Source of the DNA: an uncultured Gemmatimonadota bacterium
Lineage (GTDB): Bacteria; Gemmatimonadota; Gemmatimonadetes; Gemmatimonadales; Gemmatimonadaceae
NCBI GenBank assembly: GCA_902826615.1
Contig: CADEFN010000007.1
Span: 124,001-188,000, forward strand
Reading direction: 5' to 3'
DNA: 64,000 bases
Below, piece by piece: positions 1 through 9,269 of this stretch. The position numbers were made by a program, and so were the translations under genes. The notes under the pieces are model-generated. The model was not told where the DNA came from. It searched no databases and saw only the letters and a list, made by a program, of their open reading frames with translations. Each line of letters starts with the position of its first letter. Position 1 is the first letter of the stretch.

Positions 1-2
1 AT

Positions 3-536
3 TTATCCGCCTGGGGGTCTCCGGGGGCGGCGCATTCCCCGTCCCGGCCCTGGCGGGGCGTCGCCTTCGCCCTCACGCCGGGCCCGCATTTCCTCCATCT
101 GGCGACGCAATTGCTCCTGCATGCCGAAGTACTTGGCGTGCTGCACTGGCGAGAGAAACTGCTCCAGCTCCCGGTGCTCAGCCTCGAGCAGCTCGACCCG
201 CCGACGCTGAAGCCGCACCGCACGATTGAGGAGTGGGGCGACCACGCTATCACTCGGGCTCTCACTCTGCATGGCCTGGCGCATGCCTCGGCGCACCTCG
301 ATCTCCTCGACAAAGAGCGCCCGGCGCTGTTCCTCAAAGCGCCCGTTGAGCTGCGTCAATCGCGCCATCTGGTCATCGTTCAGGCTGAGGCGCTCACGGA
401 TGACGGCGGCCAGGCGATCGCGAAAACGTTTCTCGAGTGCTTGCCGGTCACCCGGCGGCCGCTGGCCGGGAGGTTGTGCCCGGCCAGTCGCAGTCGTCAG
501 GGAAAGCAGGCAGAGAAGTGTTAGGAATTTGCGCAC
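3..536 (-). CDS. Periplasmic Spy/CpxP/CnrX-like heavy-metal sensor or chaperone
   Basis: This 177-aa protein begins with a clear Sec signal peptide (about residues 1-20, Lys/Arg then a Leu/Thr-rich core ending Gly-Arg-Ala). The rest is Arg/Glu/Gln-rich and helical, with LTxxQ-type helical hairpin character and a proline/glycine-rich arginine tail, as in the Spy/CpxP/ZraP/CnrX superfamily of periplasmic proteins that sense metals or bind unfolded proteins. It starts 2 nt after the anti-sigma gene stop, so sigma, anti-sigma and this protein form one transcript. That order resembles the cnrYXH metal-sensing module of Cupriavidus; a role as the periplasmic signal input is inferred. Few histidines are present (one His followed six residues later by Met near residue 133), so metal sensing is uncertain. 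The TAA stop lies at positions 3-5, so the gene is complete. Confidence 0.72.
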   Translation of the reverse strand: MRKFLTLLCLLSLTTATGRAQPPGQRPPGDRQALEKRFRDRLAAVIRERLSLNDDQMARLTQLNGRFEEQRRALFVEEIEVRRGMRQAMQSESPSDSVVAPLLNRAVRLQRRRVELLEAEHRELEQFLSPVQHAKYFGMQEQLRRQMEEMRARREGEGDAPPGPGRGMRRPRRPPGG

Positions 537-538
537 GG

Positions 539-1162
539 TCAGGAATCTCCGGTGCCGGTCGTGATGATCCGGGCCATGGGGTTCGCCTCGGGCTCTGCGC
601 CCGGGGTGGCCTCCAGCCGATCGAGCGCGCCGATGAGCGCTTCGAGATCCTCGTCGGCAAGATCGGTCACGCCGCCACCAGCGGTCAGAGACGCCAGACG
701 AACAGCTGTCCCCGCAGGAGTCGGTGTCACCGCGCCAGTCGTCTCGGGAATCACGGCCACTTGCGGTGTCACGGACGTATCGACAACCAGCGAGTCAGCA
801 GGTGTGCCCGCCCCGAAGATCCGGCGCACCCCCGGAAGCGACAAGCTGCCGAGTGCGAGCAGGGTCACGGTAGCGGCCATACGCCAGACCATCGATGGCA
901 CCATCGAGCGACGTGACGGAGCCGAAGCAATTGGCCTCGCCGAAGGACGTGGCAGTGCGCCAACGATGGCTGCCGTGTCGATCCGGGGTGCGGGCCTCGC
1001 GTCGAGCATCTGGCGTACCTCACGCAGCAGCTCGAGTTCGGCGGCGCAATCGGCGCACGACGCGACATGGGCTTCGGTGTCGCGCCGCAGCGCGTCCGGC
1101 AAAGTCCCATGCAGCAGCTCGGGCAGCCGCTCTCGCATCTCAACGTTTGCGCAATCAGACAT
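539..1162 (-). CDS. Zinc-finger anti-sigma factor, single-pass membrane
   Basis: A 207-aa protein with the zinc anti-sigma signature HxxxCxxC (His-Val-Ala-Ser-Cys-Ala-Asp-Cys, about residues 32-39) in a cytoplasmic N-terminal domain that would clamp the ECF sigma factor encoded just upstream. A hydrophobic segment at about residues 112-135 is the likely membrane anchor, followed by a periplasmic Thr/Ala/Pro-rich region. Its ATG overlaps the sigma stop by 8 nt, so the two are translationally coupled and probably made in matched amounts. The following gene encodes an exported helical protein that could modulate this anti-sigma from the periplasm. The family assignment is firm; the signal is unknown. 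Confidence 0.85.
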   Translation of the reverse strand: MSDCANVEMRERLPELLHGTLPDALRRDTEAHVASCADCAAELELLREVRQMLDARPAPRIDTAAIVGALPRPSARPIASAPSRRSMVPSMVWRMAATVTLLALGSLSLPGVRRIFGAGTPADSLVVDTSVTPQVAVIPETTGAVTPTPAGTAVRLASLTAGGGVTDLADEDLEALIGALDRLEATPGAEPEANPMARIITTGTGDS

Positions 1163-1709
1163 TCAAGGTCTCCTTCATCTGACGCAGCGCGTTGTGGTAG
1201 TGCACACGCGCCGCGCCCTCTGTTGTTCCCACCACGTCAGCAATTTCCTTGTAGGACATTCCATCGTTCACCCGCAGCACGAACACTTCCCGTTGCGTCG
1301 GAGTGAGCCGCGTCAGCGCCTGTTGCATCCGGCGTTGCGACTCCCCCGCGATCACGTCGTCCAGGGCATCGAACTCGGTAGCGGCATCACCTTCCTGCAC
1401 CTCCGTGTCTTCCCGACCCCGCTTTCTGGACCGCCGCAGGTCCGCGACCAGTCTTCGTGCAATCGTGAAAAGCCAGGTGCGAAAAGCACTCTCCCCGCGG
1501 AACGATTCCAGCGAACCGAACGCCCGTACGAACGCATCCTGCACGACATCCTCGACCCCCGCCCGCAGTCCGAGACTGCTGACATACCGCCCGACAGCGG
1601 TGGCATGTCGCTCCACCAACGATGTCGCCGCCCGCTCATCTCCCCGTTGCCACCGGGCGATGAGCTCCGTATCGGTCGCGTCTTGAAGAGTTGGGTCACC
1701 GGGCGGCAT
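1155..1709 (-). CDS. ECF-family RNA polymerase sigma factor
   Basis: A 184-aa sigma-70 ECF protein. Region 2 (about residues 20-90) carries the acidic-aromatic stretch around VVQDAFVRAF and TWLFTIARR that binds core RNA polymerase and melts the -10. Region 4 (about residues 125-180) contains LTPTQREVFVLR and the helix-turn-helix YKEIADVVGTTEGAARVHY for -35 recognition. An open frame continues upstream, but ATG at 1709 (MPPGDP) gives the normal ECF length and the upstream part lacks family character. The gene leads a sigma/anti-sigma/periplasmic sensor operon, so it is probably autoregulated and released on an envelope or metal signal (inference). Confidence 0.9.
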   Translation of the reverse strand: MPPGDPTLQDATDTELIARWQRGDERAATSLVERHATAVGRYVSSLGLRAGVEDVVQDAFVRAFGSLESFRGESAFRTWLFTIARRLVADLRRSRKRGREDTEVQEGDAATEFDALDDVIAGESQRRMQQALTRLTPTQREVFVLRVNDGMSYKEIADVVGTTEGAARVHYHNALRQMKETLNV

Positions 1710-1812
1710 GACGATGCTGATTCGACGAAGATCCAGGCTCAACGTTAACGCCTCCCCGGCGCCATGCCTCTGGCACCTCAATTCCGGCTCGCCGATGTGA
1801 GGGGCGCGCCAT

Positions 1813-1818
1813 AGCTTG
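1813..1818 (+). promoter_or_regulatory. Putative -10 element TAGCTT upstream of amidohydrolase pair
   Basis: TAGCTT lies 34 bp before the GTG start at 1852. The same hexamer precedes rplU, truA, the U32 gene and the B12-binding mutase subunit in this window and was not seen elsewhere. No convincing -35 is visible here. Confidence 0.35.
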
Positions 1819-1851
1819 GCGCTGGATATCCAACCGAGAGGTCCCCCCACC

Positions 1852-3315
1852 GTGTCCCTCCGAATCCGACTACCGCTGGCAGCGCTGGCCGCCATGGCCT
1901 GCACCGCCCCGCCGCGGCTCGCGCCCGCCGTAACAACGGCAACCTTCACCCCTGCTCCGGTTCCGATTCAGGACACGACGTCTCGGGTCCCCCTGGGAGC
2001 CGGGGCGCTCTCGGAGCCGAACGCCAACCCCTTTCCGAGCACCTACCGTGCGCCGGCGACCCGGCCAACCCTGATCCGGAACGCCACCATCATGACGGCG
2101 GCCGGCACCACGATCCGGGGTGGCTCCCTGCTGCTGCGCGAGGGAAAGGTTGCCGCAGTCGGAGCCAGTATCGACGCTCCCTCGGACGCGATCGTCGTGG
2201 ACGGGACCGGGAAGTACGTCACCCCGGGGATCATCGATACCCACTCCCATCTGGGGGTGTACCCGGCGCCTGGTGTTGAAGCCGTCTCGGACGGAAATGA
2301 GATGACCAACCCGTCCACGCCCAATGTGTGGGCGGAGCACTCCGTGTGGCCGCAGGACCCGCAGTTTCCGCGCGCTCTCGCGGCGGGCGTGACCACCATC
2401 CAGATCCTCCCGGGTTCGGCCAACCTCATCGGGGGGCGTTCGGTGGTGCTCAAGGTGGTCCCGTCCACCACGGTCCGTGGAATGAAGTTTCCCGGGGCCC
2501 GGTATGGCCTCAAGCAGGCCTGTGGCGAAAACCCCAAGCGGGTTTACGCCCAACGCGGCCCGGCCACTCGCATGGGCAACGTGGCGGGATGGCGTGCCCA
2601 GTACATCCTGGCCGAGGCATATCGGCGGCGCTGGGACAAGTGGCTCGCCGACCGAAAGGGTGATCCGCCGGCTCGCGACCTCGGGCTCGAATCCCTCGCG
2701 GAGGTGCTGCGCGGCAACATCTTCGTCCAGTGGCACTGCTACGCGGCCCATGACATGGAGGGCGCCATGGAAGTGGCCGACGAGTTCGGCTTCCAGATCC
2801 GCTCCTTCCACCACGGGGTCGAAGCCTACAAGCTCGCAGATGTGCTGGCGCAGAAAAACATCTCGGCGTCGCTCTGGTCGGATTGGGGCGGCTTCAAGAT
2901 GGAAGCCATGGACGGAGTGCGTGGTAACCTGGCCATGGTCCACGCCGCCGGCGGACGTGCCATCGTGCACTCCGACGACGCCAGCGGCATGCAGCGGCTC
3001 AATCAGGATGCCGCCAAGAGTGTGTCGGAAGCGCGCACGTTAGGCATCAATGTCTCCGACGACGAGGCGATCAAGTGGATCACCCTCAACGCCGCCTGGG
3101 CGCTCGGCCTCGACGACAAGATCGGATCGCTCGAGGTGGGCAAGAATGCCGACGTCGTACTCTGGGACAAGTATCCCTTCAGCGTGTACGCGCGCGCCGA
3201 GAAAGTGTGGATCGACGGCGCCATGCAGTTTGACCGTCTCGACGCGTCGCAACGCTGGCGCACCGACTTCGAACTCGGGTTTGTTCCGGAACCCGCGGGA
3301 GGGCGTAACCGATGA
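1852..3315 (+). CDS. Exported amidohydrolase (imidazolonepropionase/dipeptidase-like), probable lipoprotein
   Basis: A 487-aa member of the amidohydrolase superfamily (TIM barrel, metal-dependent C-N hydrolase), exact substrate unknown. The metal-binding HxH sits in GIIDTHSHLG (His131, His133). Further His ligands are in QWHCYAAH and SFHHGVEAY, and the catalytic Asp is in VHSDDASG (about residue 375). The C-terminal NADVVLWDKYPF strand is typical. I chose GTG at 1852, preceded by GAGAGG at 1836-1841, because it yields a signal sequence ending Ala-Met-Ala-Cys, a loose lipobox; a TTG at 1816 is an alternative. The next gene overlaps by 4 nt and encodes a related but metal-ligand-free protein, so the two may form a complex. 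Confidence 0.87.
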   Translation: MSLRIRLPLAALAAMACTAPPRLAPAVTTATFTPAPVPIQDTTSRVPLGAGALSEPNANPFPSTYRAPATRPTLIRNATIMTAAGTTIRGGSLLLREGKVAAVGASIDAPSDAIVVDGTGKYVTPGIIDTHSHLGVYPAPGVEAVSDGNEMTNPSTPNVWAEHSVWPQDPQFPRALAAGVTTIQILPGSANLIGGRSVVLKVVPSTTVRGMKFPGARYGLKQACGENPKRVYAQRGPATRMGNVAGWRAQYILAEAYRRRWDKWLADRKGDPPARDLGLESLAEVLRGNIFVQWHCYAAHDMEGAMEVADEFGFQIRSFHHGVEAYKLADVLAQKNISASLWSDWGGFKMEAMDGVRGNLAMVHAAGGRAIVHSDDASGMQRLNQDAAKSVSEARTLGINVSDDEAIKWITLNAAWALGLDDKIGSLEVGKNADVVLWDKYPFSVYARAEKVWIDGAMQFDRLDASQRWRTDFELGFVPEPAGGRNR

Positions 3316-4574
3316 AGCGTCTCATGGCATTCGCCATTTGTCTCGCCACGCCAGCGATGGCGCACGCGCAGACCATCGCCATCACCGGCGGCAAGGTGTA
3401 TCCGGTGAGTGGAGCCCCGATTGACAACGCCACCGTCCTCATCAGAAACGGCCGCATCGTCGCGGTAGGCGCCACGGTGACCATCCCCGCCGACGCCAAA
3501 CGCATTGATGCCGCCGGCAAATGGGTCACGCCGGGGATCTTCAACGCCACCACCACACTGGGGGTCTCGGAGATCGGTCAGCTCCCGGGCTCCTACGACG
3601 CCTCCGCGCAGGGGAATGGCGATGGTGTGACTCCATCGTTCCGGCCCTGGGAAGGGTTCAATCCGTCGTCGCCACTGCTGCAGGTCACTCGCAACGATGG
3701 CATCACCACGGTGGGGATTGTCCCACGAGGGCAGCTGCTGGCGGGACAGGCCGCTGTCGTCTCGTTAGGTCTGGGGAGTCTCTCGGATGTGCTGGTGAAA
3801 GGCCCCGTGGCCGTGTTCGGCGACCTGAACGCCCGTGGCGATCGCGTTGGGGCGGCGCGCAACGAGGTGTTCGACCGGTTGCGTGCTGTACTCGACGACG
3901 CGAGGAGCTGGCCCGGGAGGCGGGTGGCCGTGGAACGCAACGCCTCGCGCGCACTCGCTGCTCGAGCGCGTGATCTCGATGCGCTGCAACCGGTGCTTGG
4001 AGGTACCCTGCCATTGGTGCTGGAGGCGGATCGCGCCACCGACATCGAGCAGGCCCTCGCCTTTGCCCGCGACTATCGCGTGCGGGTCGCCATCAGCGGC
4101 GCCACCGAAGGGTGGAAAGTGGCCGACCAACTGGGCAAAGCCGGTGCCTACGTTTTGGTTGGAGCGCTCAACAACATTCCACGCGATTTCTCGTCACTGG
4201 GCGCGCGGCAGGACAACGCAGCCGTGCTCCATCAGGCGGGGGCGAAAGTGGTGATCTCGGGAGGCGCTGACGCCTTCAACGCGCGCAACGTGCGCTACGA
4301 AGCAGGGGTGGCGGTCGCCTTCGGCATGCCCTGGGATGCGGCCCTCCGCGCGATAACGCTTACCCCGGCCGAGATGTACGGTGTGAGCACTCGCGTGGGA
4401 TCGCTCGACGCCGGGAAAGATGCCACCCTCGTGATCTGGAGCGGCGACCCGTTCGAACCCTCAACGCGGGCCGAGCACGTGATGGTCAACGGCACCGAGG
4501 TGCAGGGCCCGTCGCGTCAGGATGAGCTGATGCGCCGATACCGGTCCTTCCCCGCCGCGTACAAGCGGCCCTGA
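3312..4574 (+). CDS. Exported amidohydrolase-fold protein lacking metal ligands (pseudoenzyme)
   Basis: A 420-aa protein with a signal peptide (cleavage near Ala-His-Ala-Gln, residues 17-20) and the complete amidohydrolase layout: an N-terminal beta domain (AITGGKVYPVSG), a TIM barrel and a C-terminal GSLDAGKDATLVIWSGDPF strand. Each metal site seen in the upstream partner is changed. HxH is replaced by Thr-Thr-Thr (GIFNATTTLG, residues 80 and 82), the middle histidines read Leu-Glu-Ala and Ile-Ser-Gly, and His-Ser-Asp reads Ser-Gly-Gly. It therefore should not bind metal in the usual way. The ATGA overlap with the active paralogue suggests a heteromeric partner or substrate-binding subunit (inference). 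A strong hairpin follows the gene. Confidence 0.82.
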   Translation: MKRLMAFAICLATPAMAHAQTIAITGGKVYPVSGAPIDNATVLIRNGRIVAVGATVTIPADAKRIDAAGKWVTPGIFNATTTLGVSEIGQLPGSYDASAQGNGDGVTPSFRPWEGFNPSSPLLQVTRNDGITTVGIVPRGQLLAGQAAVVSLGLGSLSDVLVKGPVAVFGDLNARGDRVGAARNEVFDRLRAVLDDARSWPGRRVAVERNASRALAARARDLDALQPVLGGTLPLVLEADRATDIEQALAFARDYRVRVAISGATEGWKVADQLGKAGAYVLVGALNNIPRDFSSLGARQDNAAVLHQAGAKVVISGGADAFNARNVRYEAGVAVAFGMPWDAALRAITLTPAEMYGVSTRVGSLDAGKDATLVIWSGDPFEPSTRAEHVMVNGTEVQGPSRQDELMRRYRSFPAAYKRP

Positions 4575-4598
4575 CCGACCCGCTCTCTGCACAACAAA

Positions 4599-4625
4599 AA
4601 AGGGCGCCCACGTTGGGCGCCCTTT
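4599..4625. terminator. Hairpin terminator between convergent units
   Basis: A perfect 12-bp stem, AAAGGGCGCCCA with its complement and a CGT loop. On the minus strand it is followed by TTTTTGTTGT, a good intrinsic terminator for rng-rplU-rpmA. On the plus strand the downstream T run is short, so termination of the amidohydrolase mRNA is weaker. Confidence 0.8.
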
Positions 4626-4643
4626 CTGCTTGCGGAAATTGGC

Positions 4644-4901
4644 TTACGCCGCCGGCTCCACCGAGACGCGCATGCGCTTCTTGTCCTTGTGCTCGAACTT
4701 CACCGTCCCTTCGATGAGGGCGTAAATGGTGTAGTCCGTGCCGAGGCCGACGTTGCGTCCCGGGTGCCAGACGGTCCCGCACTGCCGGAGAATGATGTTG
4801 CCAGCAATGACGCGCTCGCCACCGTATTTCTTGATGCCGCGGTATTTGGGGTTCGAGTCGCGACCGTTGCGCGACGAACCAACGCCTTTTTTATGTGCCA
4901 T
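4644..4901 (-). CDS. rpmA: 50S ribosomal protein L27
   Basis: An 85-aa L27, recognised by the N-terminal [16 protein letters not shown], the central [14 protein letters not shown] and GxxVGxGxDxTIYAL. The N-terminal tail of L27 reaches the peptidyl-transferase centre. It begins directly with Met-Ala-His-Lys, with no cleavable leader of the Firmicutes type. It lies 12 nt downstream of rplU, the universal rplU-rpmA pairing, and is followed by an intrinsic terminator. Assignment is certain. Confidence 0.98.
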   Translation of the reverse strand: MAHKKGVGSSRNGRDSNPKYRGIKKYGGERVIAGNIILRQCGTVWHPGRNVGLGTDYTIYALIEGTVKFEHKDKKRMRVSVEPAA

Positions 4902-4913
4902 GAGATTCGAGCC

Positions 4914-5231
4914 TTAGCCGAGAGTGATGTCCTTGATGCGGACCTCGGTGAACCCCTGCCGATGGCCCTGCTTGCGCGCGTAGTTCTTACGGCGCTTGAA
5001 CTTGAAGACGATGATCTTGTCTCCGCGCCCCTGCTTGACGATCTCGCCGGTCACCTTGGCACCGGAGAGGGTAGGCACGCCGACCCGCGACGCTTTACCG
5101 TCGGAGCCGAGAAGGATCTCGTTGAATTCGATTGCAGCACCGGCTTCACCGGGTAACGAGGGGATCCGAAGAGTGGATCCGGGCTCGACCCGAAACTGCT
5201 TTCCGCCGGTGCGGATGATGGCGTAGGTCAT
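4914..5231 (-). CDS. rplU: 50S ribosomal protein L21
   Basis: A 105-aa L21 starting [18 protein letters not shown] and containing the conserved [19 protein letters not shown] block that binds 23S rRNA. The open frame extends 19 codons upstream, but ATG at 5231 is the family start; the extension covers the promoter. A promoter-like TTGCCC-17-TAGCTT lies just upstream, so rplU-rpmA may be transcribed separately from rng as well as by read-through. Confidence 0.98.
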   Translation of the reverse strand: MTYAIIRTGGKQFRVEPGSTLRIPSLPGEAGAAIEFNEILLGSDGKASRVGVPTLSGAKVTGEIVKQGRGDKIIVFKFKRRKNYARKQGHRQGFTEVRIKDITLG

Positions 5232-5259
5232 AAGGACAGCGAAAGATTGCGAGCCCACA

Positions 5260-5288
5260 AAGCTAGTTGCCCCTTGGGGATAGGGCAA
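5260..5288 (-). promoter_or_regulatory. Putative sigma-70 promoter of rplU-rpmA
   Basis: On the minus strand -35 TTGCCC (5288-5283), a 17-nt spacer, then -10 TAGCTT (5265-5260). It lies in the 64-bp gap between rng and rplU and would give a leader of about 22 nt. Confidence 0.5.
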
Positions 5289-5295
5289 TGGGCCC

Positions 5296-6840
5296 TTAAG
5301 CGACCGTGTACTGCTGCGTCACATCCCTCCCCGCCCCCTTCTGGACCAGCTTGAACTCGTCCGGACGCAGCATGGGGTCGTCCCGGAGCTCGAGGGGGAA
5401 TCCCGCGATGCGTTCAAGCTTCCGCAGGTAGTCCTTTTCCTGTTCGAGGAGGTAGAACGCCACGTCCGGGTGCAGGCGCAGCAGGACGTGCTCCTTGCGG
5501 CCCTCCACCCCCATCCGCTTGACCGAGCGCTCGACCCGCCGGACGATGGTTTCGGGCGTAAACACCCGACCGGTGCCATGGCACGTGGGGCAGGCGCTGG
5601 TCATCTGCTGCAAATGGCTCTGCCGGACCCGCTGGCGGGTCATCTCGATCAACCCAAGGTCCGACACAGGGAAGGCCCGGGTACGGGCTCTATCGCGGCT
5701 CAGCTGCTGACGCAGCTCCTGGAGGACCCGGTCCCGGTTGGACTTGGTCTCCATGTCGATGAAGTCGCAGACGATGATGCCCCCCATGTCCCGAAGCCGG
5801 ATCTGACGGGCAACCTCTCGGGCGGCCTCGAGATTCGTCTTGAGAATGGTCTTTTCGGGGTCCTTTTTGCCGGTAAATCGCCCGGAGTTCACATCGACCG
5901 ATACCAGGGCCTCCGTGGGCTCGATGATCAGGTAGCCGCCCGATGGCAGTTCGCAACGACGCTTGAAGAGGTCACGGATCTCCGTCTCGATCTCTGCGCG
6001 ATCGAACAGGGGCACGTTCCCTTCGTAGAGGTGGATGCGCTCCACCAGCTCCGGGGCCACACCCTTGAGGTACTCCACGATCTCGTTGAAGATCTGCTTC
6101 GAGTCGACCTCGACCTTTTCGATCTTGGTCGAGAAGACATCGCGAATGATGCCGCGCGTCAGACTTGTCTCGCGATGCAGCAGCGCTGGTGCGCGAACGA
6201 AGGTGTTTTTCCGTTTCACCTTCTTCCATGTCCCCAGCAGGTTGTTCAGCTCACGCTCGAAGGCCTCCGGGGTGGCATCTTCACCGACGGTGCGAACAAT
6301 CACGCCACCCGACTTGGGGGGCAGCATGCCCTGAACCTGCTCGCGAAGGCGCTGACGCTCGGCCCGCTCGCCAATCTTGCGGCTGACACCTACGCGTGAG
6401 GCGTGGGGCATGAAGACGAGAAAGCGACCGGCGAGCGACACCTGCGCCGTCACGCGTGGCCCCTTGGTGGAGATGGGCTCCTTGGACACCTGAACGATCA
6501 GGGTGTCACCCTTCTTGATGACGTCCTGAATGGGCGGCGCCTTCTCCCGACGAGCCCTCCCGGGACCCTCGTCGTCTTCGTCCTCTTCCTCATCCTCGTC
6601 ATCCTCGGGGTCGACGGGCACCACGTCGGAGGCGTGAAGGAAGGCGCTTTTTTCGGTCCCGATGTCGACAAAGGCGGCCTGGATTCCAGGCTGTACTGCT
6701 TCGACCCGCCCCAGATAGATGTCACCGACCATGCGTCGTGCTTCTGGCCGGTCGACGAGCAATTCAACCAGCTCGTCGTCTTCGAGAATGGCGACTCGCG
6801 TCTCGCGCGAGGTGGAATTGATGAGAATCTCTCGCTTCAT
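5296..6840 (-). CDS. rng: Ribonuclease G (Rne/Rng family endoribonuclease)
   Basis: A 514-aa RNase E/G-type 5'-end-sensing endonuclease acting in rRNA processing and mRNA turnover. The N-terminal S1 domain (about residues 35-130) is interrupted by a strongly acidic Asp/Glu run at about residues 78-92. The catalytic Asp pair is visible in [13 protein letters not shown] and in IIVCDFIDM, and the zinc-link motif [10 protein letters not shown] is near residue 410. Length fits RNase G (about 490-515 aa); the long RNase E scaffold tail is absent. It is transcribed towards rplU-rpmA, a common arrangement linking RNA processing to ribosome synthesis. Confidence 0.95.
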   Translation of the reverse strand: MKREILINSTSRETRVAILEDDELVELLVDRPEARRMVGDIYLGRVEAVQPGIQAAFVDIGTEKSAFLHASDVVPVDPEDDEDEEEDEDDEGPGRARREKAPPIQDVIKKGDTLIVQVSKEPISTKGPRVTAQVSLAGRFLVFMPHASRVGVSRKIGERAERQRLREQVQGMLPPKSGGVIVRTVGEDATPEAFERELNNLLGTWKKVKRKNTFVRAPALLHRETSLTRGIIRDVFSTKIEKVEVDSKQIFNEIVEYLKGVAPELVERIHLYEGNVPLFDRAEIETEIRDLFKRRCELPSGGYLIIEPTEALVSVDVNSGRFTGKKDPEKTILKTNLEAAREVARQIRLRDMGGIIVCDFIDMETKSNRDRVLQELRQQLSRDRARTRAFPVSDLGLIEMTRQRVRQSHLQQMTSACPTCHGTGRVFTPETIVRRVERSVKRMGVEGRKEHVLLRLHPDVAFYLLEQEKDYLRKLERIAGFPLELRDDPMLRPDEFKLVQKGAGRDVTQQYTVA

Positions 6841-7202
6841 CTATTGCCCGGACGGGTGCGTGCGCTCGCGACTCGAGGCGACGAACCGGTCGGGTCCCAT
6901 GGAGGTGGACTCCGCTGGCCCGGCGTCGCCGGGCGAGAGTGACGGAGAATCGGAAAGTGGGATCGGTGGCACGCGTGATCGTCCAGCCATCCACCACCCC
7001 GCAATGCTGCTGATGCGGGACGTGTGGTACGCTGCGATCCGGGGCAATGCCCCCGTCGCGTTGCGCGACCCCGGTCGCACCACTTCGCACCGTCACGCGG
7101 CGCGCTGATGCCGACCAAACATCGCGGACAAGGGCGAGTCGCACCCAAGCCCGGAGGAAACCGAAGACGAGACGGAACGGGACCATCGCGGCAGCCATCA
7201 TG
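6841..7202. other. Intergenic region upstream of rng, no supported gene
   Basis: This 362-bp stretch separates the methyltransferase stop from the rng start. Open frames cross it in several phases but are Arg/Pro/Ser-rich and resemble no family I know. A perfect 8+8 bp palindrome centred on position 6926 (GCCCGGCG and its complement) could form a hairpin in the rng leader or mark the end of the upstream unit. Otherwise I see nothing here. Confidence 0.4.
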
Positions 7203-7751
7203 TCAGACTACGCCGCGGCTCTTGAGGAGGAGAATGCCCATGGCCACGACATAACCTAACGCGGCCTTCCACTCGCCATGCTTCATGTACAGCGCGCCGC
7301 TGAACCCACCAGCGTCAGCGGGGTCCCGGCGCCAGGGCGTCAGCCGCGGCACAAACGCCGGCACATGCGCGGACCACTCCGCGTATGCGTCGGGGAACCG
7401 CTGCGAAATGTTGGCGCGCTCCCGTTCCATGGTGGGAACATAGATGAGCGCAAAGAACAAAGCCACAACGACCAGGAGCGCCCAGTGGGCCGCAACGGCA
7501 AACCCGGCCGAGATCAGAAACGACCCGAAGTACAGCGGGTTGCGGGTATGCGCGTACGGCCCGCTGGTCGCCAGGCGGTCGTTTTTCATGATGTGGCCGG
7601 AGGCCCAGGCACGGACCAGCACGCCCACGGCAGCAATGGCCGCCCCGGCACCTAACGCCGCCGCCGAGGGCCGGGCCAGAACCAGGTACCCGATCCCGAG
7701 CGCAAAGCCGAGCGGGAGCCGCAGGCGCTTGGCGAGCAGGGAGTAACTCAC
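7203..7751 (-). CDS. Isoprenylcysteine carboxyl methyltransferase (ICMT)-family membrane protein
   Basis: A 182-aa polytopic protein with four or five hydrophobic segments and the ICMT/PEMT signature: [14 protein letters not shown] in the middle and the acidic [17 protein letters not shown] block near the C-terminus, which in this fold forms the SAM site at the membrane. The substrate in bacteria is usually unknown (lipid, quinone or small thiol). GTG at 7751 overlaps the stop of the acyl-CoA dehydrogenase as GTGA, so the two are coupled; an extended upstream frame is not needed. A second family member is at 58656-59432. Confidence 0.8.
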   Translation of the reverse strand: MSYSLLAKRLRLPLGFALGIGYLVLARPSAAALGAGAAIAAVGVLVRAWASGHIMKNDRLATSGPYAHTRNPLYFGSFLISAGFAVAAHWALLVVVALFFALIYVPTMERERANISQRFPDAYAEWSAHVPAFVPRLTPWRRDPADAGGFSGALYMKHGEWKAALGYVVAMGILLLKSRGVV

Positions 7752-8965
7752 GCCACCAGGTTCCTCAGGAGTTCGCGGGAAATGACGAGGCGCTGGATTT
7801 CGCTTGTCCCTTCCCCAATTTCGCAAATCTTGGCGTCGCGCATCATGCGTTCTACCGGGTACTCCTTGGTGTACCCGTAGCCCCCGTGAATCTGGATGGC
7901 CTTGATCGTGGCTCGCATGGCGAGCTCGGAGCAGAAGAGTTTGGCCATCGCCGCGCTCTTGGTGACCGACTTGCCTTCCTGCAGCATGCGTGCGGCATGA
8001 TAGACGAGATGTTTTCCTGCTTCAATCTCGGTGGCCATATCGGCAAGCTGGAACCCGATGCCCTGAAACGTCGCGATGGCCTGCCCGAACTGCTTGCGCA
8101 CGCTGGCGTACTTGAGCGCTTCCTCAAAGGCCCCCTCGGCGATGCCGAGCGACAACGCGGCGATTCCCACACGACCCGCATCGAGCGTACGCATGAAGTT
8201 GATGAAGCCCTGCCCTTCGGCCCCGAGCAGGTTTTCTGCCGGGACTTCGACATCCTGGAAAATCAGCTCGCGCGTGTCGGAGGCTCTCCAGCCAAGCTTG
8301 TCCTCCTTCTTGCCTGACGAGAAGCCGGGCATGGGACGCAACGAGGCATCGTGACCGATTCCGTGTTCTTGTGCGGCCGCGAGGTCGTCGTTCTGCTTGG
8401 TGAGGATGAACGACGAAATGCCGCGCGTGCCCTGCGAGGGATCAGTCACCGCCGTCACGACGAAGATTTCGCCAACGCCGCCATGAGTGATGAAGCGTTT
8501 GGAGCCATTCAGGACGTAGTGATCGCCCCGTCGTACCGCGGTGGTGCGCGTGCCGCCGGCGTCGGAGCCTGCACCCTCTTCGGTCAATCCAAAGCCACCC
8601 ATCACGCGGCCTGACGCGAGCAGCGGCACGTAGCGACGACGCTGGGCCTCGGTACCGAAGTGCACGATCGGCGACGTTCCAAGTGTGGTGTGCGCCGAGA
8701 CCGTCAGCCCGTGCGACGCATCGACCTTGGCAAGCTCGTGGATGACGATCATGTAGCTCACGAGATCGAGCCCGGCGCCTCCCAGTTCTTCGGACCACGG
8801 CACACCAAGCAGTCCCAGCTCACCCATCTTGCGGATGTTGGCCCAGGGAAACTCGGCGATGGCATCGAAGTGGGCCGCGACCGGCGCGACTTCTTCGCGG
8901 GCGAAGTTTCGTACCATCTCGCGCACCTGGAGGTGCTGCTCTTCGAAGTACAGTGAGTCTTCCAT
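7748..8965 (-). CDS. Acyl-CoA dehydrogenase
   Basis: A 405-aa FAD-dependent acyl-CoA dehydrogenase of the short/branched-chain type. It has the N-terminal helical domain ([14 protein letters not shown]), the FAD-binding [18 protein letters not shown] block, the second signature [20 protein letters not shown] and the catalytic glutamate in GEGTSEIQR near residue 385. The expected electron acceptor is ETF. I chose ATG at 8965 ([18 protein letters not shown]) because it matches the family N-terminus; the open frame extends 70 codons further without family character. It is coupled to the ICMT-like gene. The exact chain-length specificity cannot be read from the sequence. Confidence 0.93.
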   Translation of the reverse strand: MEDSLYFEEQHLQVREMVRNFAREEVAPVAAHFDAIAEFPWANIRKMGELGLLGVPWSEELGGAGLDLVSYMIVIHELAKVDASHGLTVSAHTTLGTSPIVHFGTEAQRRRYVPLLASGRVMGGFGLTEEGAGSDAGGTRTTAVRRGDHYVLNGSKRFITHGGVGEIFVVTAVTDPSQGTRGISSFILTKQNDDLAAAQEHGIGHDASLRPMPGFSSGKKEDKLGWRASDTRELIFQDVEVPAENLLGAEGQGFINFMRTLDAGRVGIAALSLGIAEGAFEEALKYASVRKQFGQAIATFQGIGFQLADMATEIEAGKHLVYHAARMLQEGKSVTKSAAMAKLFCSELAMRATIKAIQIHGGYGYTKEYPVERMMRDAKICEIGEGTSEIQRLVISRELLRNLVA

Positions 8966-9269
8966 CGGGTCTCGTTTCGTGGGGGGAGCGGTGCCCGTCG
9001 CCGGGTCAGCCGATGCTGGAAAGCATTGGCCTCCAGCGTTCGAGCGGAATCGGCTCGAACAACTTAACCGATGCGCACGGTGTTGCCGGATGGCCGGATA
9101 CTTGCCTTGTGACGCCTCGGGTCTCAGCCCGCAGAGCCCAACCACTGGGGAGGGAACCATGCAGGCTGACGGCACGGCGTCCCGATTCCGGAAGAGTGTC
9201 CGGGTCTGGTACGATCAAGTGCACAGCTGAGCACAGGGCCCGCAACCCGGATCTCACCATCCTGGCTAC
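8966..9269. other. Divergent intergenic region, no gene seen
   Basis: A 304-bp gap between the minus-strand acyl-CoA dehydrogenase and the plus-strand histidine kinase. It must hold the 5' signals of both transcripts. I find no convincing promoter pair, repeat or small ORF with family character. Confidence 0.4.

Noticed and set aside
6764-7201. Possible gene between the ICMT-like gene and rng
   Set aside because: The 145-codon frame overlaps the rng start and has Arg/His/Pro-rich composition without family resemblance; treated as intergenic.
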